DNA from: Calliopsis andreniformis
Lineage: Eukaryota > Arthropoda > Insecta > Hymenoptera > Andrenidae
Direction: 5' to 3'
Length of the DNA: 64,000 nucleotides
Assembly (NCBI RefSeq): GCF_051401765.1
Contig: NC_135071.1
Location: forward strand, 6,116,961 to 6,180,960
The notes below the pieces were generated by a model. It was not told where the DNA came from and ran no database searches. It saw only the letters and a list, made by a program, of their open reading frames with translations. Below, one piece after another: positions 33,703 through 45,249 of this stretch (positions within the stretch are counted from its first letter, which is position 1; every line of letters starts with the position of its first letter). Both the position numbers and the translations under genes were made by a program.

Positions 33703-35181
33703 GTAGATAGGGTAGTCGCGTGACTTTTCGAGATCGACAAGTTCGAAAATTAAGTCCCTACCTTATAAAATGTATTGTATTCTTTGCTTTGGGTTTAGTT
33801 TTACATATATGTAGAATCCTCCTCTTCTCGGTTGTATCACACGCCCTGACACATCATATGTGTTCAGAAGTTAGTAATATCCTCAAAATAAACGGTTGGG
33901 CAGCTGCGGATCATAGGTCCATTATAAGTTACACGTCCTAGGTTCAATACCCAGTATCGAAAGAACTTTTTTTTTAAATATTTAAATTACCTGTAACAGT
34001 ATTTTACAAATATTTTACTTTTTTAATACATCTTTCTGTTTATAAATACACATCTAACACATAGGTACATACATTTGAATTTTTTTCTGCGTTTTTCTTT
34101 GTATTTCATTTTTTAGCGTATTTCATCTTGTATTTCGAGGGATTTCCACTGCCTAGGGCCTAGAGGCAGCGTTGAAACACCCACAACGTTTTCGTACGTA
34201 TATGATCTACAAAATTTATATACAAAAATTGCAATATTTGTGAAATAATATTATGTACACTTTAAATATTTTTAAAAAATACGGGAAAGTTCTTTCTATA
34301 CTACATAGCGAACGTAGGATCTGTCACTTATTGTTAGAGAGAAATCATTATCCACAGTTTCCCAACAGCCTTCCTTGAGAATATTGTTTATTTCTAAGTA
34401 TATGTATACGGACGTGTTCTAATTGTTTATAAAAAAATACACATAGATATTCCTGAGCAAGAGTTCATAAAAATCTCTGGGGATCGCATCAGTAGCGGAT
34501 TTGTTATAGCCTTTATAAAACAGATGCTCTCATACAACAATAAAAATATGCATCAGTTAACCGGAAATTCTATACATGCAAATGAACAGAATAGTGTTAT
34601 CATTCGCTACCAAAAATTTCAAGCAAATAGAATGAAAGTTTACGGAGTTATTGTTAGCTTTTAACGTCTAAAGCGTCGATTATATAGGTACATTATTATT
34701 GCCATAAATGTGAACTAGATATCTTTCCAAGCGCTTAATATTTTTAATTCTATATATATTTAATTTTGCATAAAAATAAAGCAACACATATTTTACATAA
34801 TTTATTTATTTTAATGAGGCTCTAGAAGTTTGGAACGACTCGGGCCTCTTGAACCTTTTCAAATGAAAAGATGGTGCGTGACTCATGTTGCTCGCCGGCA
34901 ACTTGAACGGTTCAATCTCAATGTTTCAAGAGCGAGAGAATAAGATTCACATCTGCCTTCTCTCACGGCTTTTCGCAGCTGTCCGAAGCGCCGAGCTCAT
35001 CTACATGTAGCTTGTATACTAGTATGTCTAGTGGCGGGGAGAATTTTCTAACTCGCGTTTCCAATTTAAAATTAGAGTGACTCCATCTCGCCATCGTTAA
35101 ACAGCCGTGTGTTTGTAGGTAATACTATTCCTGTAACGAAAGCTGTCAATTACGAAAAGTCACATGGCTATCGAACTCCCC
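33703..35181. mobile_element. Long-TIR family element, copy at 33.7-35.2 kb (pogo-free)
   Basis: The left end GTAGATAGGGTAGTCGCGTG directly follows TTAA (33699-33702) and matches the reverse complement of the right end of the 55-59 kb copy. The right arm (34810-35181, minus orientation) has the same landmarks as 58740-59174. The body at 33770-34430 matches 55840-56430 joined to 58229-58440. It therefore represents the same element without the pogo insertion; the empty TA site is 34235-34236. Most of the left arm is deleted. No ORF of its own is recognised. Confidence 0.7.
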
Positions 35182-35184
35182 TAC

Positions 35185-36275
35185 GGGAGTAGATTAGGAT
35201 ATGGCACACAGGTGACATTACCGGCAAAATATGGAAAAATATGGGTTTACAGAAGCTAACTTTCCGTTCTTACATGAGAAGCTTTTGAGCTAGGAAACGG
35301 TTCATTCGAAAGAAAAAAGTTCAATGGAGCGCAGTCAACTCGTGATTTAACGAGATTCTGCTGATACTTAGTAATATGAATGTTATAAAGTAGAATAAAG
35401 ATCAATTGTTCATAGTCGTGGAATCCAAGTAATTTTATGTAATTTACAAAGTGTTTTAAACGAAATCACTAATTGACTGCACTCCAAAGAAAAGTCCAAA
35501 AAAATGGCGAATTTAAAGTGAACTTCACTCTCTCGCTCTTGAAACTCAAACGTTCTCCAAGTCGTAGGCAAGTGGCACGAACCACACGCGATCTTTTGAG
35601 TTGTCCAAATATTTTCACTTTTCAACTTACAATTAGAAGGAGACTCTTCAGTGTGATCCTCAGAGAAATGTATGAAATTTTGAAGGATGAATCTAGGGAA
35701 TTAAACGATGACATTTTGTGAAATATCTTGTGCTAATGCGTATATCTTGGTAACAATTAAAACAAAACATAAATAAAATATGTATGAAGCCCGGGGATAC
35801 TCAAATACACATTTAAATTCAATTTTCCCACAAACTAAGTATCTTATGCAAAGATTATATTTTTTACTTTCAGTTTTACCCAATCACTCTCTTCGAAATT
35901 GTACCACACGCCCTGCCACATTGTACATATTGAAAACTTGACAGTATCCTCAATAATAGCGAATGATAGTTTGATTGCAGAAGACATGTCCAAGGTTTCG
36001 ATACCTAGTCTGGAAAGAATATTTCTTTTTCCTTTTAAATATTTAAATTGAATATAACAGTATTTTACAAATACTGTAATTTTTTTACACAAATTTTCAT
36101 TCATAAATACATATTTAACACATATATTTCAACCTTTTTCTTTGTGTTTTGTCGAGGAATTTCCACTGCCTAGACGCAATGTCGAAACACACTCGACGCA
36201 ATACCTTTGTGTGTGATCTATTGCATTTATTTTCTTTTGTGCTGTATGTGGTTGTGTGCGGTTCTGTGCGTTAAA
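35185..36275 (+). mobile_element. Long-TIR family element, 5' part, copy at 35.2-36.3 kb
   Basis: It starts GGGAGTAGATTAGGATATGG, equivalent to GGCAGTAGACTAGGATATGG at 55120. From about 35480 it parallels 55380-56270 in the same orientation, with long shared stretches such as AATACACATTTAAATTCA and CACATTGTACATATTGAAAA. Its left end abuts the right end of the previous element with only TAC between them. It is truncated on the right. The segment 35255-35330 matches the palindrome at 9428-9558. Confidence 0.68.
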
Positions 36276-39139
36276 CGCAAGATATCTTATAAAATTTTAA
36301 TCCTTATTTACAAATTATTATTCAGATTTTATAAATTAATTTACTGTCCGAATATTTGTGTGATACGTGTACATAGATAGTAATAAGTAGGAATTAATGA
36401 TTTCTCTGTCTCGCTTCAAATATTCAAACAGTCGTATGTATAAGTAATAAATAGAATGTTTTTGTACTCTGATTATGTAAAAATTATATTCTGTCATAGC
36501 ATACCACATTTTTTAAATTCTTTGTATGTATATCTATTTCAAATATAGAATTTAAAGATCAAATCGTATCATCATAATCTACATCAATATTCAAATACAT
36601 TTGTGATTGACTGTATATAATAACAAACCTTTTCTTACCTAACCTATACCGATAATGGTAAAAACGAAAATATAATAGTCTTAAAGGTAGGATAGATTCA
36701 CTAAACTTTTTTTTGCTTTCGAGCCCCGTCGCGTCGTATTGTTTGGCGTTCTTTTTAAGTACATCACAAAATAAGGCAGACCAAACCTATCATTTTCTTA
36801 TTCATAATGAGAATTATCTGGTGAAGGGACGAAGAGGACGCGCGAGGGTTGAAAATAATGATTGGAAATAACAGGAATCATATAAACATGTAATCATACA
36901 ACGCAGAAATGCATTAGGGGTTGTTGGAAATGATTATAGATTTCAGGGTAGTCTGATCATCCAGTTCGAAGACAAGCATTATGTTAATAACGTCCATTAT
37001 ACGCAGATTATAGAATTATAATGCTGTTATAATAAATTATTCCTTCTGCCGTAGCCATTTTTTAGTCTGTAATTTAGCTTACCTTAACATGTAAAACATG
37101 TTCCTATCAATCGTGCATGAATATTGATGGTTTAGTCACATTATGATGTACACTGCAATGTTTTTTTCGAAAAATAATTTACTATTTTTTAAATTTATAT
37201 TTTTAGTTTCTTTTAATATTAATTCTTATTTTCTATTCTATTGTAGTATTTCGTAGAGAATTATTATTGTCATATTTACGTATATAAATATATTTCTCTG
37301 ATATTAGGTTGTAAGTTTTGTTTCCATCTTTTACGTCCTGATCTTGAAATTGTTTTAAAACTAAATTATTCGCAATTTTAAAGCTACTAAAAAAAGTTAG
37401 GTATAAAAAGTAAACCATGGGCCAAGTATGGACAAAGACAACATCTATTAAACAACTATTTAAACTGTTTTTCTTATTTTTGTCCACTATGTTGTGTCTT
37501 ATGGGAGTGAGCGTAGACATTAAAATTAACGACTGTAGCAAAATATTGCATTTTACTGTCTTTTTGCATCAAGTTAACATATGAAATATTCACAACTATC
37601 AAAAGGTACGAAGAAACTCGTTTTATACTTTTTTCATAGCCTCTTAATTGTCCGTTTTCTATAATCATATAGTGTCTTCTGACAATGACAGAAGTAAAGA
37701 ACTGTCACACAATGGCCAGTTTAAAACATCTAGGAGGATGAAAATAAAGGACGTGTTCATAAATTTCTGATTATTATTTTATTTGACTATTATTTTTACA
37801 CTTTTTATAATTTTTGTAGTAAATTTTGTAGTAAAAAAAAACATATATATGTAAGTACATCATGATCATCATGGCGAAGTAAAATTAGTGAAATAAAAAG
37901 AATACAACAATAATGGTTTTAATCTTTAAGATTTAGTGACTAAATTGTAAATATACTTACAATATAAATGATAATTAGTAAAACATACATACGTCATAAC
38001 ATGTGTATAAACATAGTATGTTCTTGAAAATTTACTCGGTTGCAGATTTATTCCATTCCTTTGCCAAACATGTAACACTATGGTTTAAAATTTATTCTTT
38101 CCACCATTTTTTAGAAACTTTATAATTAAAGTTCATAATCATTGTCCGTAACAATGTTTATTATTTCTCTTGGCGAATTTTTACATTAAGATAATTAAGA
38201 ACAAGTAATCACATTTTCTATGACATACCATGTTGTCTCGACACAGACTCACTGATTGTGAGACACTCATGTTTTCTGGAGCTATTTTATTATCTTGATA
38301 CAAGTATGGAAGACATGACTAGTTTTAAAAAAGAAACGTGTCTCATTGGGTTAGTATCCAAATAATAAGATACATTACAGGATTTAACATAAGTTATCTA
38401 AAAATATGGAAAAAATTGCAGGACCAGGATAACGCATTCAAATTATGATCAAATCAGTACATCTACAATTTATTAAAAGAATGTTTATAGACAAAAAATG
38501 GATATTAAACTGTACATATAACGAAATTAAAACTTTTGCAGAATTATTCACAAGTAGTATAGTAACAAATATAAAATAATAACGGTTATAAAACCACTTA
38601 CACTTTGTTAGGCAATTACGCCTGTCAGTGCTACCAAGTATTTCCCTCATTTGAACTGGTACTGATGAATCGGACTGGTGGATCAGTTCGATTAATCCTG
38701 AGATCGTCAATTCTCGATTCCACTAGTGAAAATGGGGTCTTGAGCTTGGACTGCGATGGGGGAAAGGTTGTGAAGAGCATCGGTTAGTAGACGATAACAC
38801 AGATTACGTGTTTCACTCGAAATGCAAATATTACATGAATAAGATCGGCCTAGATAATAATAAAACTTTTTAACTATTTTCCATGGAAACGATCAGATTG
38901 CGACACATGGTTCCTTTTGCAAGTATGTTCTTCTCGATGAGTAGGATACGATGCGATCATAAAAAAATTTGACCTTCAAAAAGTCTATGAAGGACAATTT
39001 TGCGGCAAGGTTTTTTGACAGATCTTTACCGATCCAAAGGTATAGAATTCTCCCATGACAATCAACGCATAACATTTTTATACATCCTGTACATAATAAC
39101 GCATAAACGTTAACGGTCTGGGAGATCGCCTATAGTATT
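36276..39139. other. AT-rich spacer, no gene supported
   Basis: Reading frames up to 102 codons (minus, 37233-37541) are unrecognised. No repeat partner was found apart from a weak CATCCTGTACA end-like motif near 39085. Confidence 0.5.
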
Positions 39140-39686
39140 GTGTACAGTCGACGGCGGGATATAGCAATTCCAGTAAAACAGCAGGGTTTCAGTCCTTCAC
39201 ACTTTTAATAATTCGCGCTGCGGTAGCTAACTGGAGACCCAGGTACGAACCAACGTATTTTTTCCTAATTCCTGGCAATTCGAGGCCCCAGAGGTAAACA
39301 AAAGAGGTAAACAAGTCTTAACTTTATAAGATTCATAATACAATAATTTATTATCATCAGTACAACATTAATAATTAATCAAATATTACAAATAGTAAAG
39401 AAAGTAACGCAAAGAAAATTTGATATTTTAGTGAAGTAGACGTTAAATGGTGAGTTTTAGCAATTTCTACATACTTAGATACTACGTAATTAATTGACAA
39501 TGCTGTATTGATGATAACGCCCCTTTTGTAACTCCTAGGGCTCCGAATTGGAAGGAATCAGAAAAAAGTACATTGGTTCGTACTTGGGTCCCCGGTTTGT
39601 CATCGCAACGTCGATTGTTAGATATGTGAAGGACTGATACCCTGCTGTTTTACTGGAAATTGCTATATTCCACCATCAACTACACG
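39140..39686. mobile_element. MITE with ~170-bp inverted arms
   Basis: Left arm 39140-39320 and right arm 39520-39686 are inverted copies. Shared blocks include CCAGTAAAACAGCAGGGT, TCAGTCCTTCACA, ACCCAGGTACGAACCAA / ACCCAAGTACGAACCAA and GATTCC/TAATTCC-type sequence. The centre is AT-rich, about 200 bp, and non-coding. Exact ends and target duplication could not be fixed. Confidence 0.8.
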
Positions 39687-40926
39687 GCTGATAAGTTGGC
39701 TGTTAGGACAACAGCTAATCGCACCTTTATCACATCCATAGGCACCAATTAGGAAATATGATCGATTCTGTCAAATAACGAAAGTTCATGTGTCCCAACT
39801 TTATGATTGTGGTCAAGTTAGCTGACTTATTTCAAATTAACCAGACCAGATTAAAACAATTAGATAAACATTTCTACCGTCTGCCAACTTACTAGCCGTA
39901 TACAGTACTTGGGTATTTCAACGTCTATAGTAGCTAAGAATTAAAATTTCCTAGTGGAGCACAAAGGGTCGGCCACAAACTAAAGTTGGGATCAGCGACG
40001 CCATGTAGACCGATTAAGGTCACATTCTCCTCGCTTTTGCCCCCCTTCTATGTACATAAGAAATCAGTATATCGTGCGTATGTAGTCGTAGCACGCGTGC
40101 TCATGTGGGACTACGTGGAAGATAGACAATCGTGAGAGAAGGTGGTCTGCACAGATCTACGTCGTTGATTCTGTATTTAGCTCGCCAAGCATGGTGAAAG
40201 CTATTGTGTCAAGGGTTAAATGGTATTAGAGTTATGGTGCCAGAACAATACCTTTGAGCTACCGACTGGATAGTCAGATTATAGAACAAAATATCTTCCA
40301 CTTACATCATATAGTAAAATAATGAATGTACTGCAGACAATACAACTACATATTGTCTGTATTTCGAAAGAAGATCCCTGCTGGCCGGGGCGTCTAACTT
40401 GCGGTGTTGCCGCTTTCCTGACTTGCGAGTGGTATTTCTCCTACGCAGCACACGCCCTTCTCAATGGGTCCAAACCAATTACTTATGACTGCTTAATTGT
40501 GGGATGTAACCTATTCTCGGTCTTCGTATGGTGTCTTCTTTTCTTTTCTTTTTTGCAAGCATCCCCAACGTCCTTTCTGTAGCCGTTGAGAAAAGTGTCG
40601 AATTCTATTGGTAATGGAAGTACAAGAATCCTTGAGATAGGGATAAACTGCAAACTATGCAAATTCAAATAACTGTTACATAAAATAAATGTATTTTTAT
40701 CGCATACAATAGTATAATATGTATTAGAATTAATCTGAGTGCATATAATATTGCATCGTGATTATAATTCCTTACATTTGACGAAAAAGTGACTAATAGT
40801 CGTAATTCAAATTTCATAAAAGTAAAACAGTCAATTTTACACGGCCGCCATTACATTGAATTATCTCCAAATAAAAAAATCTGCTTTATTGGGTCTGTGA
40901 AATGAACATGCTCTTAAAGACAAATA
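39687..40926. other. Spacer without supported gene
   Basis: An 86-codon plus frame at 40322-40582 has a hydrophobic C-terminal stretch but no recognised family. I see nothing else in this interval. Confidence 0.45.
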
Positions 40927-41165
40927 CAGGGTGTCCCAAACTAAGTGCGGGAGCCGGAAATGGGAGATTCCTGGGATGATTCTAAACAACATTTTCCTTT
41001 GCAAAAATGTCCTCCGAAGCTTTGTTAACAAGTTATTAACGAAAAACCCCGACCAATCAGAGAGCACGAATAGCGAGCGCTCGGCCGACCAGCTACAGGT
41101 CACAAGCTACGCGGAGCGTTTGCTACTCACCGTGCTTGAGGCACGGTGTAGAAAGATCTGATCAC
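40927..41165 (+). repeat. CAGGGTGT-ended repeat, copy 2 (plus orientation)
   Basis: Starts CAGGGTGTCCCAAACTAAG directly after AATA. It shares AACAACATTTTCCTTTGCAA, GTTAACAAGTTATTAACGAA and ACCAATCAGAGAGCACGA with 25545-25776 and (inverted) 42555-42772. It might be the left end of a 1.85-kb element whose right end is at 42772, but the flanks (AATA, TATG) do not match beyond TA. Confidence 0.65.
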
Positions 41166-42554
41166 CTATACGATCTGACAAAGTTGTGGGAAATGCGCAT
41201 CTGACGATAGGTCCCTTCGAAGCCGAGTGCCGGTCGCTTGGCACGTCTTAGGGATCTTCATTCGAAATACAAACAATAGGGAGCGCGCGCTACTCCCACT
41301 GTTCTACTTTATGACATCACTGGAAAACATTGTGTTCTGCAAATTGACTACTCCGGGTACAGTATTCTCTCGATAAATGTGAAAAAAACCTATGCGTTAA
41401 ATATGAAAGTTTTATCCCCATCACGAAGATAATTAATTTCGGATCCAGTGAAGCGATTAATGCGGCGGCAGTGGCGGTACAAAGATTCAAGTACCGAACA
41501 GTGTAAATAGGGTTCAAAAGCGAATATCCGTGTGAAGCAATACTAAATGCAGCGGCAATAATTTTTTTCTTTTTGGTTCTTTTTGCACGCAGTTTTTGTT
41601 AACATATTCCTTGTGTTTTTCTAATTAAAACGATATCAAATATGATAAGTTTAAGACAATATTACGTCTGGAACGTATGTAATGTGACATAAAATTCGTG
41701 TCCTCTACACGATGAATGTAAATGTAAACAGAAAATTTGTAGCTTTCTCACCAATAATCGTGTCGTGAGTTTATGTCGCGACATAAACAGAGAGTTTAAT
41801 CTTAATAGTATGCATAGACCTTTGTTTTTGAAATATGTGTTACGATGCTTTCGATGTGGGTAGAGAAAACCTTGAACTAGTTGCAACGTCGAGTTGGCCC
41901 TCAGGTCCTTGAGCAGGCCATGCAATAAAACGTTGCTGACCCCCAGTTTTTCTTTCTGTTACGTCACACTCCCTTTCGGAAAATTAAAAATCCCAATATG
42001 CACATAATACGCAAAGAAACTTTTGGCAAAACGCTAATAATAATAAGTACCCTAGTGAAACGAATTGTCGAGTCGTTCCTGTACGAACATTGTTTCCGTA
42101 AAAACTACAGACCTTTCTCAATACAAACTATTTTATTCTATATATATACAAACGCATTACAGTACAGCACTCTCACTATATAGGTTCACTGCTCGGGACC
42201 GGTCACGAGCGTTTATCCCGAGTGGGGTGCTAAATTCGCACCTCATTTGACTTTGAGTGGATAATTTGTGGATAATCTCTCGATGATCGAGGACAAGGAT
42301 AATTTTGAGAAATGTTGAAAGTGAGTGATATAGAATGAATCGCAGTCGAAGGAAAGGATAGGGTAGAGAAAAACTGAGAGTGAGTGAGAAAGAATGAACC
42401 GATACTAAGTGTACACGGTCTGAACGACGAGCCTGTACGATTTTTTACTTGTTATGGGTAAAGGAGTCGAAAAGCAAGAGTAACATTTTTCGATATTTCG
42501 CACCGTTTTCGAGACAATCGACTCCGAAGTTCACGATTTCCCACCACTGGTGCT
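41166..42554. other. Spacer between inverted CAGGGTGT repeats
   Basis: There is no recognised ORF. If the two flanking repeats are ends of one element, this would be its interior; I found no transposase motif. A GC-rich patch at 42180-42260 has no assignment. Confidence 0.4.
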
Positions 42555-42772
42555 GACTCGCTTGTCGCGTACGAGCGCGGCCGTATAGTGCGTAGCCTAC
42601 TCTACCGCGGGCGCTCCACCGGCATACTCGCGCTCTGATTGGTCGGAGTTTTCTATAAATATCTCGTTAACGAAGCCTCGAAGAACATTTTCGCTAAGGA
42701 AAAAGTTGTTTCAAATCAACCCCCGAATCACCCCTTTTAAGGAACTCCAACATTTTTGGGACACCCTGTATG
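42555..42772 (-). repeat. CAGGGTGT-ended repeat, copy 3 (minus orientation)
   Basis: Reverse complement starts CAGGGTGTCCCAAAAATG and carries AACAACTTTTTCCTTAGCG, GTTAACGAGATATTTATAG and ACCAATCAGAGCGCGAG. It is followed on the plus strand by TATG. Confidence 0.65.
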
Positions 42773-42776
42773 TAGT

Positions 42777-44515
42777 TATTCGATTGAGAGTCGCAGCTCG
42801 GGTCTGGGTGTGGGCCTGTATCGTGACTGGTAGACGATTCGGCTTCCTTTGCTCTCGGCCGGTACATGACAGTTGAAACAAAAAAAAGGGTCTCGTCCGA
42901 CCGTCGATGCTCCAACTCGACATCCGAAATCAATGACGTTATAAAAGACAAAGATAGCATTAGGGATTAAGAATAGGAAAAATTGAAGTTTGTTACTTGT
43001 AAACGGATTTTCACGCAAGTAATACCAATCAATTTCTTGTGCTTTTCCGATGAAAATGATATCAAGCACGACGTTATTCCAATTATTTATAACAAAGATA
43101 CTTAATAACTTAATTTGTGGAGAAAGCTTATTCTTCCGTGTTCTTTTTTATGTACTTTTTTATGTATATACAGGGTGTTTCACGCAACTGGGCCAGGCTA
43201 TAGCTCTTAAATGGTAAGAGATAGAAGAAAAAGTCATTAAACAAGCTTAAATAATATTGGATGATGCATGTTTCGGTATATATGGTATGTCGTATCTGTA
43301 TGTCAACAAATGACGTTCATGAGCATGACGAAAACAGTAATTGTCGAATGTGAACTAAGAACAATAAAGTTAAAATATCATCTAAACAAATAAATTTTTG
43401 ATCTAAGTGCCCTATTACCTTTTTGTACAGGATAAAGAGAATCATCCGATGGTGTACAAAAAATGTATAGTTTCGTAGATAAAAAATAGAGACCACCTTG
43501 AAATCATTAAAACGCTTCCACTTTCGGAGTAAACACACACGCCGAAACACGCACCATTTAATATTACTTAAGTTTGTCTAATGAAATCTTTTTCTACCTC
43601 TTATCGTTTAAGAGCAATAGTCTGCCTCGTTGTATGGAACACCCTGTATAATAAAGGATTATATTAATTAATATATATATATTAATATTTCTATTCGAAA
43701 TTGGTTTGGTTTTCTTTCCGTGAGTAAGGATCGTTGAATTCTAAATAAATTTTAATAAGTAAAGACCAACTTTAACGGGGATATTTATTACTATACATAC
43801 ATGCTTAGTACATATTTTGACTAGTGTTGTAAATCTAATAGCTCTTCAATTATTTTATTTTCGAAAACTATTGTTTACATAAAGAATGAATAATAGGGAA
43901 TTGATAAGTTGAAGTACTTTTCGTAGCATTCTATGCGTGGACGAGCATAACCTTTCTTTCTGTTAAGTTTACATAAAAAGACGTTGGCACCACTTGCGTC
44001 TATCGAGCAAGAAGTAGAAGCTAGCAAGAAGTTGACGCTACGCAGTTTTCGATCTCGTACATCATAGAGAGATATAATCAACCAAAGACAAGTTGTTTAA
44101 TGGCTGTGCCGTGAAAATAAGAATATAACTCTGTTATTTGTTGTTTAAGCAAATATGTTTTATTCAAATAAAACCCCCAAAAACTTTAGACTTTCTACAA
44201 ACCAAGTTTTATGTATCGTGGTTATAAATAATCGGGCTCATATCGTACTTAGTATCATTTTCATCGGGAGAGTATACGGAATCGATTAGTGTTACGTGAA
44301 AACCGATTTGCAAAGAAGAAACTTCAATTTTTTCTATTCTTAATCCCTAATACTATCTTTGCTTTTTATGTCTTCATTGTTCTTGGGTGTCGAACTCGAG
44401 CGCCAAGGTTCTCAGAAATTAGTTACTCCGCGGCAGATATCAAATGAAGTAGTGGGGATTGTCACGGCTCTCCATCGCGATACCGAAACGGCTCTCGATC
44501 GAACAACTATTGTAT
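42777..44515. mobile_element. Large inverted repeat (~320-bp arms) with a nested MITE
   Basis: The arm at 42777-43095 is the reverse complement of 44190-44515. Shared blocks include ATTCTTAATCCCTAATnCTA, GATATCATTTTCATCGG-type sequence and CTCTCAATCGAATAACTA / CTCTCGATCGAACAACTA. The centre of about 1.1 kb contains the 476-bp MITE at 43171-43646. No transposase was recognised. The sequence GTATCATTTTnATC also occurs in single copies at 33.2, 44.6 and 51.1 kb, so this is a dispersed family. Confidence 0.65.
43171..43646. mobile_element. 476-bp MITE, CAGGGTGTT ends, TATA duplication
   Basis: Inverted ends of about 85 bp: left CAGGGTGTTTCACGCAACTG, right (reverse complement) CAGGGTGTTCCATACAACGA. 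Both continue into a CTCTTAAAnGnTAAGAG-type motif and ATTAnACAAnCTTAA. TATA flanks both sides (43167-43170 and 43647-43650). It has the size and structure of a Tc1/mariner-type MITE. The inner minus frame at 43317-43550 is unrecognised. Confidence 0.85.
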
Positions 44516-44968
44516 TCCTCACGTATGTCACCTCACATCTGATTGTGGAAGGGGGAAGGCGTACGTGAAACGTATGGTTTCCTAGAATTATACACATAAC
44601 ATAAGTAAATATGACACAAATTATATCGTATTTGGTATCATTTTAATCAGAAAAATATCATGAATATGATGAAAAAATTGCGTACAAAAGAAACACAAAT
44701 AAAAAATTTTTGCTCATGCATTAATATTGTCTCACTAATACGCAACCTTTAATCTTAGCTGAACTATTACAACTCTCAATCCCTCTCTTGCGCCGACTAA
44801 TTCTCTCTTTCTGTATTCGGCAAACTATAAAGAATTTCGTACCTATGCGATAAATGTAACTCTCCGGACCTGGAGCTTTCACATTTTTCGAGAAAATACT
44901 GTATTAGACGCTCACACCTTCCTCCCAACCATAATAAGCTCTACGAAGGTGAACTGTAGAAGTCCTGT
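44516..44968. other. Short spacer
   Basis: It includes another copy of the GTATCATTTTAATC phrase at about 44615-44660 in direct orientation relative to 44215. Nothing else is seen. Confidence 0.4.
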
Positions 44969-45066
44969 GTACAGTTGGCGCACTACAAGTTTACCTCTGA
45001 ACAGTCGTACGAATGCGAGAAAGAATTTGGCCGCTCAGAAGTAAATTTAGAGTGCGCCAACTGTAC
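44969..45066. repeat. 98-bp palindromic mini-element
   Basis: Arms of 32 bp (44969-45000 and 45035-45066) are inverted with 4 mismatches. Both outer ends read GTACAGTTGGCGCACT, and the loop is 34 bp. Perfect outer 16 bp and diverged inner parts are typical of a tiny MITE. Confidence 0.75.
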
Positions 45067-45249
45067 CCGCGGGATACCTGTATCAGGTACTATGTCCACG
45101 TGAGAGGAAGGTTAGGAAAAGGAATGCGGGTCTGATTGGAGTGTAGATCCTTACTCTAATTCAGGAGTCTTACGCATCGACATGTATTGTCTGCATTCGC
45201 TAAAGAAGATGACGAAAATCTACAGACCACAAGGCGGATACCATTTTGA

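Noticed and set aside
33880..33970. tRNA-like T-arm (CTAGGTTCAATACCCAG) suggesting a tRNA or tRNA-derived SINE
   Set aside because: The stem has an A-C mismatch, no anticodon or acceptor stem can be fitted, and the homologous positions at 35.99 and 55.96 kb do not keep the T-loop.
40927..42772. Single 1.85-kb transposon bounded by the two inverted CAGGGTGT repeats
   Set aside because: Flanking bases do not agree beyond TA, no transposase is inside, and a third solitary copy at 25.6 kb shows that the repeat can occur alone. Two separate insertions are equally likely.
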